Source of the DNA: Hyphomonadaceae bacterium
GTDB lineage: Bacteria > Pseudomonadota > Alphaproteobacteria > Caulobacterales > Aquidulcibacteraceae
NCBI GenBank assembly: GCA_023384105.1
Contig: JAHDXR010000016.1
Span: 16,499 to 80,498, forward strand
Direction: 5' to 3'
Length of the DNA stretch: 64,000 bases
Position 1 is the stretch's first letter; every line of letters begins with the position of its first letter. Shown piece by piece: positions 16,774 to 24,338 of the stretch. A program made the translations under genes and the position numbers. The notes beneath the pieces are model-generated. The model saw only the letters and a program-made list of their open reading frames with translations. It did not search any database and was not told where the DNA came from.

Positions 16774-18024
16774 ATGGATGAGGGGACCAAAGGCCGGCGC
16801 GACGGCTTCATCGCGGCGCGCAAGGCGCAGCTGGCCGAAACGATCGCGGCCGACGCCGCCGACGGCGGCGCGCTGCGAGACATGCTGCGCCTCCTGGGCG
16901 CGCTGCTGCACCACGAGGCGCACGAGCGGCTCGAGGCGCTGCGCGCGCTCTACGATCCGCTCGATCCCGACGCGCCGCCGTCGACGCGCGACGTCAGCAC
17001 GGCCGCGTTCGAGAGGTTCGAGCAGGCGTTCGCCGAGACGCTGGAGCGGGCCAATTTCCACGAGATCGATCCCGATACGGTGCAGACCCGCCGGGCGACC
17101 AAGCAGCTCACCGGCCTTTCGATCAAGCCGTCGAACGCCGGCATCCGGCGCGTGCGCTTCTTCGCGCGGGGCGTGCAGCCGCAACAGATCGAGCACCGAT
17201 CCTGGCTCGGGCTGCGCCGACAGGTCGTGCAGGCCGAAGTGATGAACGACGTGGTCGTGCTGGTCGGCTTCAAGAGCGCGGCCGAGATCGGGCGCGACGA
17301 TGCGCGCGCGTTCGCCAGGATGCGGCGCGGCGTGCGCCCTGGCGCTGCGCTGGCGAAGCATTTCCGCAGCGTGGCGACGGCGGAACTGGTGACGCTGCAT
17401 CCCGGCGCCAAGCCCAGCATGCGGCCGCGCGACCAGGTGTTTCTCGCCGCGCCCGCAGTGGCGACCGGCGTGCCGGTGCTGCTCAATCTATGGCCGGCGA
17501 TCACCGTGCTGTTCGCGGTGCTGGCGGCCTATTTCGGCGCGCAGGGCGTGATCGAGGAAAACGAGCTGAAGCGCGCGCTGGCGGCGATCTCCGGCCTGGT
17601 GGCCGTCGGCGCTTTCGTGATGCGCCAGCGGCTCAAGTACGAGGCGCAGACGCTGCGCTACCAGAAGCAGCTCGCCGACACGGTCTATTTCCGCAACCTC
17701 GCCAACAATGCCGGCGTGCTCGATCTGCTGGTCGGCGCCGGCGAGGACCAGGACGCAAAGGAAGCGTTTCTCGCCTACGCGGTGCTGCGCCGGGCCGAGC
17801 ATCCGCTGGTGAAGGCGGAAATCGACAATGCGGTAGAGGCCTATCTGAAAGAGCGCTTCGATCTCGACGTCGATTTCGAGATCCACGACGCGCTCGGCAA
17901 GATCGAGCGGCTGGGCCTGGTGACGCGCGAAGGCGAAGCCTACCGGGCGCTTGAACCGGCGGACGCGCTTGCAAAGCTCGACGCCGCCTGGGACGGCGTG
18001 TTCAATTTTTCGGCGCGGCGGTGA
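16774..18024 (+). CDS. DUF3754 (TMEM143-like) membrane protein
   Basis: The 416-residue protein has a soluble N-terminal half with RRVRFFARGVQPQQIEHRS, two adjacent membrane segments at about residues 230-275 (ATGVPVLLNLWPAITVLFAV and ALAAISGLVAVGAFV), and a C-terminal region with TVYFRNLANNAGVLDLLV followed by a winged-helix-like segment. This pattern is that of DUF3754, shared with the mitochondrial TMEM143. Its function is unknown. It ends 8 nt before dispersed repeat copy A. Confidence 0.8.
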   Translation: MDEGTKGRRDGFIAARKAQLAETIAADAADGGALRDMLRLLGALLHHEAHERLEALRALYDPLDPDAPPSTRDVSTAAFERFEQAFAETLERANFHEIDPDTVQTRRATKQLTGLSIKPSNAGIRRVRFFARGVQPQQIEHRSWLGLRRQVVQAEVMNDVVVLVGFKSAAEIGRDDARAFARMRRGVRPGAALAKHFRSVATAELVTLHPGAKPSMRPRDQVFLAAPAVATGVPVLLNLWPAITVLFAVLAAYFGAQGVIEENELKRALAAISGLVAVGAFVMRQRLKYEAQTLRYQKQLADTVYFRNLANNAGVLDLLVGAGEDQDAKEAFLAYAVLRRAEHPLVKAEIDNAVEAYLKERFDLDVDFEIHDALGKIERLGLVTREGEAYRALEPADALAKLDAAWDGVFNFSARR

Positions 18025-18032
18025 AGCCAAAG

Positions 18033-18116
18033 TACGGACCGCCGGCGGGACGCCGGCAACACCGCTTCGTCCTGCACGCGCTGAGAAGCTGAAATGCTGC
18101 GTGCCGGCGGTCCATA
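18033..18116. repeat. Dispersed palindromic repeat, copy A
   Basis: The left end TACGGACCGCCGGC is the inverted complement of the right end GCCGGCGGTCCATA, about 84 bp apart. The same termini recur at 18898, 20108, 22244 and 38313. Copy A starts 8 nt after the DUF3754 stop codon, and no coding frame in it is supported. Confidence 0.75.
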
Positions 18117-18205
18117 TTGGCGGCGCGGGCGGTTTGACGCAGCGCTTTTGGCTGCGCTCGCGGGGCTTTGCGAGGCAGTTGCGGGGCGCAGGCTTTGGCG
18201 GCGCG

Positions 18206-18709
18206 TCAGGAACTATCCGTAAGTTCAACCGCGGCGGCGTGACATGCCGCGCTCAGCGCCTGCGCGGGCGGCGCGACGGGCGTCAACGCAGCTATGCGCA
18301 GGCCCTTGCGCAGCAGGCGCTTGAAATGCGCGACGTGGCGCGCGGGATTGGCGAGCGCATCGACAAGCCGCAGTACGCGCGCGCGGATCGAACCGCCGGG
18401 TAAGCGAATGCGCGCGCTCTTGACCAGGAGGTGCGGCGCGCCGCAGCTGACGCGGAAGCCGCGCGGCGCGAAGCGGATGCGGATATTGGGACGGCGGCGC
18501 GCGCCAAGCTCGCTGACGGCCGCGAGAAAGAGCAAGTGCGCGACAAGGCGTTCGCCGCGGCGGATGTACCGGCGCAGACGGCGGCGCCCGCGCGGATGAC
18601 CGACGGAGAACACAAAGCCCGCCAGCCGGCACACGAACAGGACCGCAAACGCCATGAAGCGCTTGAGGTCTCCTTTCGTGATCGTGCGGGGCTTGGGGCG
18701 ATGTTTCAT
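18206..18709 (-). CDS. Hypothetical basic protein with N-terminal hydrophobic segment
   Basis: This 167-residue ORF looks like a real but unrecognised gene. It has a lysine/arginine-rich N-terminus, a hydrophobic stretch at about residues 19-35 (FMAFAVLFVCRLAGFVF), a second at about 52-65, and then an Arg-rich soluble part (RIRFAPRGFRVSCGAPHLL, ARIRLPGGSIRARVLRLVD). The composition is that of small alphaproteobacterial hypothetical proteins. Larger overlapping frames here are low complexity and are not supported. No strong ribosome site is seen before the ATG at 18709. Confidence 0.5.
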   Translation of the reverse strand: MKHRPKPRTITKGDLKRFMAFAVLFVCRLAGFVFSVGHPRGRRRLRRYIRRGERLVAHLLFLAAVSELGARRRPNIRIRFAPRGFRVSCGAPHLLVKSARIRLPGGSIRARVLRLVDALANPARHVAHFKRLLRKGLRIAALTPVAPPAQALSAACHAAAVELTDSS

Positions 18710-18897
18710 GCGCGCCAGTATGCGGCCATGCGCAAGCCGGTCGGATTGATTTTGTGCGAAGCGTTGATTGCAGGGGGCTTCCGGCCGAAGCGGCGTGGAT
18801 AGCGCGACATCTATGCACGTTTCCGCGCGTCTGTGTTCGCTGCACGCCGGCGCAAAAATACGCCGCCTTCGACAAGCTCAGGCTGACGCACATATAG

Positions 18898-19000
18898 TAT
18901 GGACCGCCGGCGCCCCCGCCGGCACGCGCCTTATCGACCAAACGCCGACGCTTGTCGGTAGCTGTCGCGCCGTGCCGGCGAGGGCGCCGGCGGTCCGTAT
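18898..19000. repeat. Dispersed palindromic repeat, copy B
   Basis: It starts TATGGACCGCCGGCGCCCCC and ends GGCGCCGGCGGTCCGTAT; the inner arms GCCGGCACGCGCC and GCGCCGTGCCGGC also pair. Read on the minus strand, the element begins on the base after the TAG stop codon of the DUF2332 gene (19001-19003). The rest of the 18710-18897 gap holds nothing I recognise. Confidence 0.8.
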
Positions 19001-20056
19001 CTAAGCTGCTTCGACGCGGCGGACGTGGCCGTCGGTGTAGCCGACGATGCGGCGATGGCCGCCCGGCCAGGCGACGAGATCGAACACCATGCGGCCGCTG
19101 TTGAGTTCGCCGCCGAACAGGCCTTCGGGCTCGAGCCGCACCCAGGCGAGCGGCGCGCTCTCCGTGGCCAACGCTCCGGCGGATTCGATGGCGGCGACGA
19201 TCGCTGCGCGGGCCTCGCGCGGCGGATATTGCAGGAACACGGAATGATAGACGATCGTCGCCGCATCGCCGGCGCGCGCGCCGAGCCTGGCCGCGATCCA
19301 TTCGGCGGCGTCGGCGCGTTCGACGCGCACATGGTTGGCGCACGCCAGCGCGGCCGCGCCGTCAAAGCGCGCGAGCCGGTCCGGCTGGTCGGCCCAAATG
19401 TAGGACTTGAGCCGCAGCCGCTGCGCGTCGTCGCGGACGTCGAGCGGGTTGAGATCGCAGGCCGCGCGGTTGCGGACCTGGAGCGGCGCGTCGAGCGGCG
19501 GCGGCGGCCCGCTCCAATCGGTATCGATGACGACCGGGCCGTCGCCGCCCCACGACCAGCCGTTCGGACGATACGCGAACTTGTCCCAGTTGAGATTGAG
19601 GCCGGCGCTGGCGCCGAGTTCGAGCATGTCGACCGGCCCGCGCCAATCGCGCGCAAACGCCAGGAAGCAGGCGAGCAATGCAATCGAACGGCGCGTCTCG
19701 TTGGTCTGCGGCGGCGAGCGGATGAAGTCGCGCACCCAGCCGCCGTCGCGCGCGAACATCGCGCGCACGGCGGGCCACACCTCGCTCATGCGCCACGCGG
19801 GGGTCTGCGCGGGATAGAGCGCCGCGAGCGCCGGATCGCGGCCTGCGAGCACCGCGGCGTGCGCGGCGCCGGCGAGACGAAGCGACACCGCGTCGGCGCG
19901 GGGATTGCCGGGCCAGTCGCCGACGAGCGCGGCGGTCGGGCCGCCGGCGATGATGTCCTCGCGCATCCGCTCCACCAGCGCGCCCGTGAACGGCGAGCCG
20001 AGCGCGGTGCAAAAAGCAGCTTGCTCGGCGAAGTGGGCGAGGAGCTTTTCGTTCAT
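19001..20056 (-). CDS. DUF2332 family protein (methyltransferase-fold-like)
   Basis: The 351-residue protein has the DUF2332 pattern: an N-terminal helical region (LLAHFAEQAAFCTALGSPFT), then MLELGASAGLNLNWDKFAYR, which resembles a SAM-binding glycine loop, then IVYHSVFLQYPP and a C-terminal LVAWPGGHRRIVGYTDGHVR. The biochemical role is not established. Its stop codon touches dispersed repeat copy B. Confidence 0.85.
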   Translation of the reverse strand: MNEKLLAHFAEQAAFCTALGSPFTGALVERMREDIIAGGPTAALVGDWPGNPRADAVSLRLAGAAHAAVLAGRDPALAALYPAQTPAWRMSEVWPAVRAMFARDGGWVRDFIRSPPQTNETRRSIALLACFLAFARDWRGPVDMLELGASAGLNLNWDKFAYRPNGWSWGGDGPVVIDTDWSGPPPPLDAPLQVRNRAACDLNPLDVRDDAQRLRLKSYIWADQPDRLARFDGAAALACANHVRVERADAAEWIAARLGARAGDAATIVYHSVFLQYPPREARAAIVAAIESAGALATESAPLAWVRLEPEGLFGGELNSGRMVFDLVAWPGGHRRIVGYTDGHVRRVEAA

Positions 20057-20064
20057 GCCAAAAC

Positions 20065-20102
20065 CGTCATCCTGGGCGCGCGCTGGGCGCCCCGGGATGA
20101 CG
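20065..20102. repeat. Inverted repeat CGTCATCC...GGATGACG
   Basis: CGTCATCCTGGGCGC (20065-20079) pairs imperfectly with GCGCCCCGGGATGACG (20087-20102). It lies between the start of the DUF2332 gene and the end of the thiolase gene. It resembles the GTCATCC/GGATGAC hairpins widespread in alphaproteobacterial intergenic DNA. It is directly followed by the half copy C of the other repeat. Confidence 0.6.
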
Positions 20103-20107
20103 AAGCA

Positions 20108-20134
20108 GGCCGGCGAGGCGCCGGCGGTCCATAT
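20108..20134. repeat. Dispersed palindromic repeat, half copy C
   Basis: GGCGAGGCGCCGGCGGTCCATAT matches the right arm of the dispersed repeat. On the minus strand it begins on the base after the thiolase TAA stop (20135-20137). The opposite arm is missing or replaced by the CGTCATCC inverted repeat. Confidence 0.7.
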
Positions 20135-21295
20135 TTAGCGCTCCACCGCGAGCGCGATGCCTTCGCCGCCGCCGATGCAGAGCGAGGCGACGCCGCGCTT
20201 GGCGCCGCGCGCCTCCATCGCCGCCAGCAGCGTCACCAGCACGCGCGCGCCGGAAGCGCCTATCGGGTGGCCCAGCGCGCAGGCGCCGCCATTGACGTTG
20301 ATGATGTCGTGGCCGATGCCGAGCTCCTTCATCGCGATCATCGGCACGATGGCGAAGGCTTCGTTGATCTCCCAGAGATCGACGTCGCCGGTCTTCCAGC
20401 CGGCGCGCGCGAGCGCTTTCTGGATCGCCGGCACCGGCGCGGAGGTGAACTTCGCCGGCTCCTGCGCGTGCGAGCTTTGCGCCACGATGCGGGCGATGAT
20501 CTTCCTGCCCTGCTTCTCCGCGTCCGAGCGGCGCATCAGCACCAGCGCCGCCGCGCCGTCGGAGATCGCCGAGGCGTTGGCGGCGGTGACGGTGCCGTCC
20601 TGGGTGAAAGCGGGCTTGAGCGACGGGATCTTGTCGGGACGCGCCTTGCGCGGCAGTTCGTCGGTATCGAGCGCGCCGGTCTTCAGTTCGATCGGCGCGA
20701 TCTCGCGCTTGAAGCGGCCTTCGCTGGTGGCGCTTTGCGCGCGCTTCAGCGTCTCGAGCGCGTAAGCGTCCTGCGCCTCGCGCGAGAACTGGTACTCCTT
20801 CGCGGCGGCGTCGGCGTAGACGCCCATGGCTAGGCCCTCATAGGCGTCTTCGAGGCCGTCGAGCGCCATGTGGTCGAACAGCTTGTCGTGGCCGTACTTC
20901 TGGCCGGTGCGGTGCTTCGCCATCAGGAACGGCGCGCGCGTCATGTTCTCCATGCCGCCGGCGATCACCGTGTCGCTCTCTCCCGAGAGCAGCGCCTGAC
21001 GGCCTACCGCCACCGCCTGCAGGCCCGAGCCGCACATCTTGTTCAGCGTCACCGCCTGCGTGCCCTTGTCGAGCCCGGCTTTCAGCGCCGCCTGCCGCGC
21101 CGGCGCCTGGCCTTGGCCGGCGGACAGCACATTGCCCATGAAAATGGTGTCGGCGCCGGAAACCCCCGCGTCCTTGACCGCGGCCTTCACCGCAACGGCG
21201 CCCAGTTCCGAGGCGCTCAGGTTCGCGAGTTCGCCCAGCAAACCGCCCATGGGCGTGCGGGCCATGCCGACGATGACGATATCTTCCTGGCTCAT
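20135..21295 (-). CDS. Acetyl-CoA C-acetyltransferase (thiolase)
   Basis: The 386-residue thiolase has TLNKMCGSGLQAV with the acyl-accepting Cys at about residue 88, EINEAFAIVP, GGACALGHPIGASGAR with the catalytic His, and SLCIGGGEGIAL with the second Cys. It condenses or cleaves acetyl-CoA/acetoacetyl-CoA in beta-oxidation, ketone or PHB metabolism. The start is set at ATG 21295 (MSQEDIVIVGMARTP), not at the longer in-frame extension to 21991, which runs antisense through the hydrolase gene. It could also drain acetoacetate equivalents from the BKACE pathway, but it is not in that operon. Confidence 0.93.
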   Translation of the reverse strand: MSQEDIVIVGMARTPMGGLLGELANLSASELGAVAVKAAVKDAGVSGADTIFMGNVLSAGQGQAPARQAALKAGLDKGTQAVTLNKMCGSGLQAVAVGRQALLSGESDTVIAGGMENMTRAPFLMAKHRTGQKYGHDKLFDHMALDGLEDAYEGLAMGVYADAAAKEYQFSREAQDAYALETLKRAQSATSEGRFKREIAPIELKTGALDTDELPRKARPDKIPSLKPAFTQDGTVTAANASAISDGAAALVLMRRSDAEKQGRKIIARIVAQSSHAQEPAKFTSAPVPAIQKALARAGWKTGDVDLWEINEAFAIVPMIAMKELGIGHDIINVNGGACALGHPIGASGARVLVTLLAAMEARGAKRGVASLCIGGGEGIALAVER

Positions 21296-21366
21296 TGTGC
21301 TGTCTTCCCTTCCGGAGGCGGGACCATAAGCGTTGACGCGCCATGCGCCAACAGCTTGCCGCCGCT

Positions 21367-22128
21367 TTAGGCTACGAAGCTCACGATGCGATCGATCACG
21401 GCGCGGTCCTGCGCGATCATGCGGTGGCCCAGGCCGTCGCACAGAACGAACTCGGCGTTGGGCCATTGCCGGGCGATGGCTTCGCCGTTTTCCCAGTCGA
21501 CGGCGTCGTCGTCCATGGAGTGGATGACGAGCGTTTCGGTCGGGCTGGCCAGCGCGGCGAGATCGAAGCCCGCGCGCTCGGCGCCGATGTCGGCGGCGTA
21601 GAGTTCGCGCGCGCGGCGCACGACCTCCTCCGGCACGCCTTGCTCGCCGGCGCCGTCGAACCAGTGCTTGTTGCGCCCCCGCGGCGCCGCGATCAGCACG
21701 GCGCGGCGCGGCGCGAAGCCGTTCATCAGCGCGAGCCCCGTCGCCGGGCCGCCGAACGAATGGGTGACGACGGCGTCGATCGGGCCGAGTTCGCGCGCGA
21801 CGGCTTCGATCGCGGCGGCGGCGCCGGTCGGCTGGCAGGTCTCGCCTTGCGAGTAGCCGTGGCCGGGGAGGTCGAAGGCGACGGAAGCAACGCCGATTTC
21901 GCTCAGCGCATGGATGAGCGGGCTCCAGAGCGAGTTGTCGTCCTGCCAGCCGTGCACGCAAAGCACGGCCGGGCCTTCGCCGAGGCGCCACGCGGCGACC
22001 TTGCCGAGCGGGGTTTCGACTTCGGCGTCCTGCGCGTGGCGCAGCGGCTCCGCCAAGCGCGGGCGCGCGCGGCGGCGCGGCGTCATCGCTTCCGTCAGCA
22101 AGGCGCGGGCTTGTTCGTCGAGACTCAT
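21367..22128 (-). CDS. Alpha/beta hydrolase
   Basis: This 253-residue alpha/beta hydrolase fold protein has [15 protein letters not shown] (HG oxyanion-hole region), GHGYSQG, a nucleophile elbow [15 protein letters not shown] (Ser of HSFGG at about residue 113), and a late CDGLGHRMI with the catalytic His. The substrate is unknown. Its ATG overlaps the stop of the upstream mnmA gene by 4 nt, so the two are co-translated. Confidence 0.88.
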   Translation of the reverse strand: MSLDEQARALLTEAMTPRRRARPRLAEPLRHAQDAEVETPLGKVAAWRLGEGPAVLCVHGWQDDNSLWSPLIHALSEIGVASVAFDLPGHGYSQGETCQPTGAAAAIEAVARELGPIDAVVTHSFGGPATGLALMNGFAPRRAVLIAAPRGRNKHWFDGAGEQGVPEEVVRRARELYAADIGAERAGFDLAALASPTETLVIHSMDDDAVDWENGEAIARQWPNAEFVLCDGLGHRMIAQDRAVIDRIVSFVA

Positions 22129-23363
22129 TGCGTCGCCATGATCCAGCCGCCGCCGAGAACGCGCGTGGAGTGCGGGTCGTAGAACACGGCGGCTTGGCCA
22201 GGAGCTACCCCCTCTTCCGGCGCGTCAAGCAAGACGGACCATGCTTGGGCCGCCGGCGTCTCGCCGGCGGGAACGGTGGAGATGAGCGTCGTCTTGCGGG
22301 CGGCGCTCGCCGGCGGGGACGCCGGCGGTTCGAGCAGGAGCTTCGCCGGCGCGGGCGGGCGCGTGGAGCGGACGCGGACGAGAATGTCGCGGCCGTCGAG
22401 TTCGCCTTCCGATGCAACCGGATCGCCGATCCAGTTCACGTCCTTGAGCGCAATGCGGCTGACGCCCAGCGCCTCGCGCGGGCCGACGATGACGCGCTTG
22501 TTCGCCGCGTCGAGCTTCACGACGAAGAGCGGCTCGCCCGCGGCGATGCCCAGGCCCCGGCGCTGGCCGACGGTGAAATTGATGACGCCGTTGTGCCCGC
22601 CCATGACGCGGCCGTCGATATGCACGATCTCGCCGGGCTCGATCGCGCCGGGGCGCAGCTTCTCGACGACGGCCTGGTATTTGCCGTCCGGCACGAAGCA
22701 GATGTCCTGGCTGTCCGGCTTGGCGGCGACGCGCAGGCCAAGCTCATCCGCCAGCTCGCGCACCTTGCTCTTGGGCATGCCGCCAAGCGGGAAGCGCAGA
22801 TACGCAAGCTGGTCGCACGTCGTTGCGAACAGGAAGTAGGTCTGATCGCGCGATGCGTCGGCGGCGCGGTGGAGTTCGGGGCCGTGCGGCCCTTCGATGC
22901 GCTGCACATAATGGCCGGTGACGAGACAGTCGGCGGCCAGGTCTTCGGCGACGCGCTTCAGGTCCTTGAACTTCACGGTTTGGTTGCAGCGCACGCACGG
23001 GATCGGCGTGGCGCCCGCAAGGTAGGTGTCGGCGAAATTCTCCATCACGGCGTGGCGGAAGCGGCTTTCGTAGTCCAGGACGTAGTGCGGGAAGCCGCAA
23101 GCGTCGGCGACGCGGCGGGCGTCGTGGATGTCCTGGCCGGCGCAGCACGCGCCCGGCTTGCTGACGGCGGCGCCGTGATCATAGAGCTGCAGCGTAACGC
23201 CGACGACGTCATAGCCTTCGCGCTTCAGCATCGCGGCGACGACGGACGAATCCACGCCGCCGGACATGGCGGCGACGACGCGCGTTTGCGCCGGAGGCTT
23301 GGCGAAGCCCAATGAATTGAGGGTGCGCGCGGCCGGCGCCGGCGCGGTAAGCAGGTCGGTCAT
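22125..23363 (-). CDS. mnmA: tRNA 2-thiouridine(34) synthase MnmA
   Basis: MnmA activates U34 of tRNA-Lys/Glu/Gln with ATP and installs sulfur. Visible are the PP-loop [20 protein letters not shown] (about residues 32-50), [11 protein letters not shown] with the first catalytic Cys, [27 protein letters not shown] with the second Cys, and [10 protein letters not shown]. Residues about 344-372 ([25 protein letters not shown] region) are not expected in the C-terminal barrel, which otherwise continues to [20 protein letters not shown]. The extra DNA is a degenerate copy (E) of the dispersed palindromic repeat, in frame. The 412-residue length is above the usual 360-390. Confidence 0.95.
   Translation of the reverse strand: MTDLLTAPAPAARTLNSLGFAKPPAQTRVVAAMSGGVDSSVVAAMLKREGYDVVGVTLQLYDHGAAVSKPGACCAGQDIHDARRVADACGFPHYVLDYESRFRHAVMENFADTYLAGATPIPCVRCNQTVKFKDLKRVAEDLAADCLVTGHYVQRIEGPHGPELHRAADASRDQTYFLFATTCDQLAYLRFPLGGMPKSKVRELADELGLRVAAKPDSQDICFVPDGKYQAVVEKLRPGAIEPGEIVHIDGRVMGGHNGVINFTVGQRRGLGIAAGEPLFVVKLDAANKRVIVGPREALGVSRIALKDVNWIGDPVASEGELDGRDILVRVRSTRPPAPAKLLLEPPASPPASAARKTTLISTVPAGETPAAQAWSVLLDAPEEGVAPGQAAVFYDPHSTRVLGGGWIMATQ
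22244..22335. repeat. Dispersed palindromic repeat, degenerate copy E inside mnmA
   Basis: GGCCGCCGGCGTCTCGCCGG at the left and GCCGGCGGGGACGCCGGCGG at the right are near-perfect inverted arms. They match the termini of copies A, B and D (consensus arm TATGGACCGCCGGCGYCCCC). The insert keeps the mnmA frame and adds about 29-30 residues near the C-terminus. Confidence 0.65.
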
Positions 23364-23402
23364 CTTGCTCCTCCCCCTGGGGTCAAGGCCCAGGGCGAAG
23401 GC

Positions 23403-24326
23403 CTATAGATAGTCGAGCAGGCTGAGCCTTGAAAGCTCGGAGAAGGTCTTGGCCGTCGCTTCGTACTGCAGCAGCAGCGAGGCGAGCTTCACCGAAACCT
23501 CGGCGACGTCGGCGTCGGCCTGATCGCCGATCTCCTTGAGCAGCAGATTCGAGCGTTCCTGGAGCCGCACCTGTTCCGTGGCGAAGCGCTTCTGCAGCTG
23601 GCCGGCGCGGCCCTCTTCGTTGGTGAACTTGGTGGCTTCGGCGTCGAGCCGGTCGGCGAAGTTCTGCAGCGCAGCGAGCTGCGTGCCGGTGATGGGTTGG
23701 CCGATGGTTCCGCCATTGGCGTCCAGGAACACTTTCAGGTCCGAGAGCGTCTGCAGCAGCCCCTGCGACATCTCCGACGCCTTCGCCGACAGCACGATCG
23801 GCTCGCCGACGCCGAGGTCGAGGACTTGGTGACGCGCAGCCTCATCGAAGATGTCCTGAGGTCCCGCCGCGGCGACCAGTTCGGCCAGCGTGTTGATCTT
23901 GATCGGCCCCGCGCCCTGGCGCTCGCCCGCGAACAGCGGCTGGCCGTTCCAGGTCTCGTTCAGCGCCGAGACGATGCTCTTGAACGACAGCTCAAGCTCG
24001 GTCGTGACGCCGCGGCCGTCATTGGCGGCGATGGCTTCGCGGATCGATTGCGCCAGCATTTGCGCGCCGTCGGAGACTTGCCCCAGCGCGGCGCCCTGCA
24101 CGCCAAAACGCGCCTGCAGCTGCGTGATCACCGAAACGCGCGAATCGGCGTTGGTCTTCATGCTCCGCGCATTGAGCAAGCGGCTGGCCGCGCCGCCGAA
24201 GCCCATCAGATCCGTGTGCTTGTCGCCGGACGCGACCTGGCGCTGCAAGTCCGACAATTCGCTGGTGATGCGGCGAATGTCGAGCTGCGCCTGAGTGGTG
24301 AAGCGGAAGGTCAGTGCGCCGCTCAT
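23403..24326 (-). CDS. flgL: Flagellar hook-associated protein 3 (FlgL)
   Basis: The 307-residue flagellin-fold protein has the N-terminal pattern TTQAQLDIRRITSELSDLQRQVASG and a C-terminal coiled segment (VKLASLLLQYEATAKTFSELSRLSLLDYL), as in FlgL. It forms the junction between hook and filament together with FlgK. It follows flgK by 12 nt, so the two form an operon read from the sigma-54-type promoter at 26660-26675. Confidence 0.9.
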   Translation of the reverse strand: MSGALTFRFTTQAQLDIRRITSELSDLQRQVASGDKHTDLMGFGGAASRLLNARSMKTNADSRVSVITQLQARFGVQGAALGQVSDGAQMLAQSIREAIAANDGRGVTTELELSFKSIVSALNETWNGQPLFAGERQGAGPIKINTLAELVAAAGPQDIFDEAARHQVLDLGVGEPIVLSAKASEMSQGLLQTLSDLKVFLDANGGTIGQPITGTQLAALQNFADRLDAEATKFTNEEGRAGQLQKRFATEQVRLQERSNLLLKEIGDQADADVAEVSVKLASLLLQYEATAKTFSELSRLSLLDYL

Positions 24327-24338
24327 AGCGTTCTCCTA

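Noticed and set aside
18225..19343. 372-codon Arg-rich minus-strand frame
   Set aside because: It crosses the dispersed repeat and the DUF2332 gene in another frame, and its composition is a GC-bias artefact.
21296..21991. N-terminal extension of the thiolase frame
   Set aside because: The extension is antisense to the alpha/beta hydrolase gene. The thiolase domain begins at the ATG at 21295.
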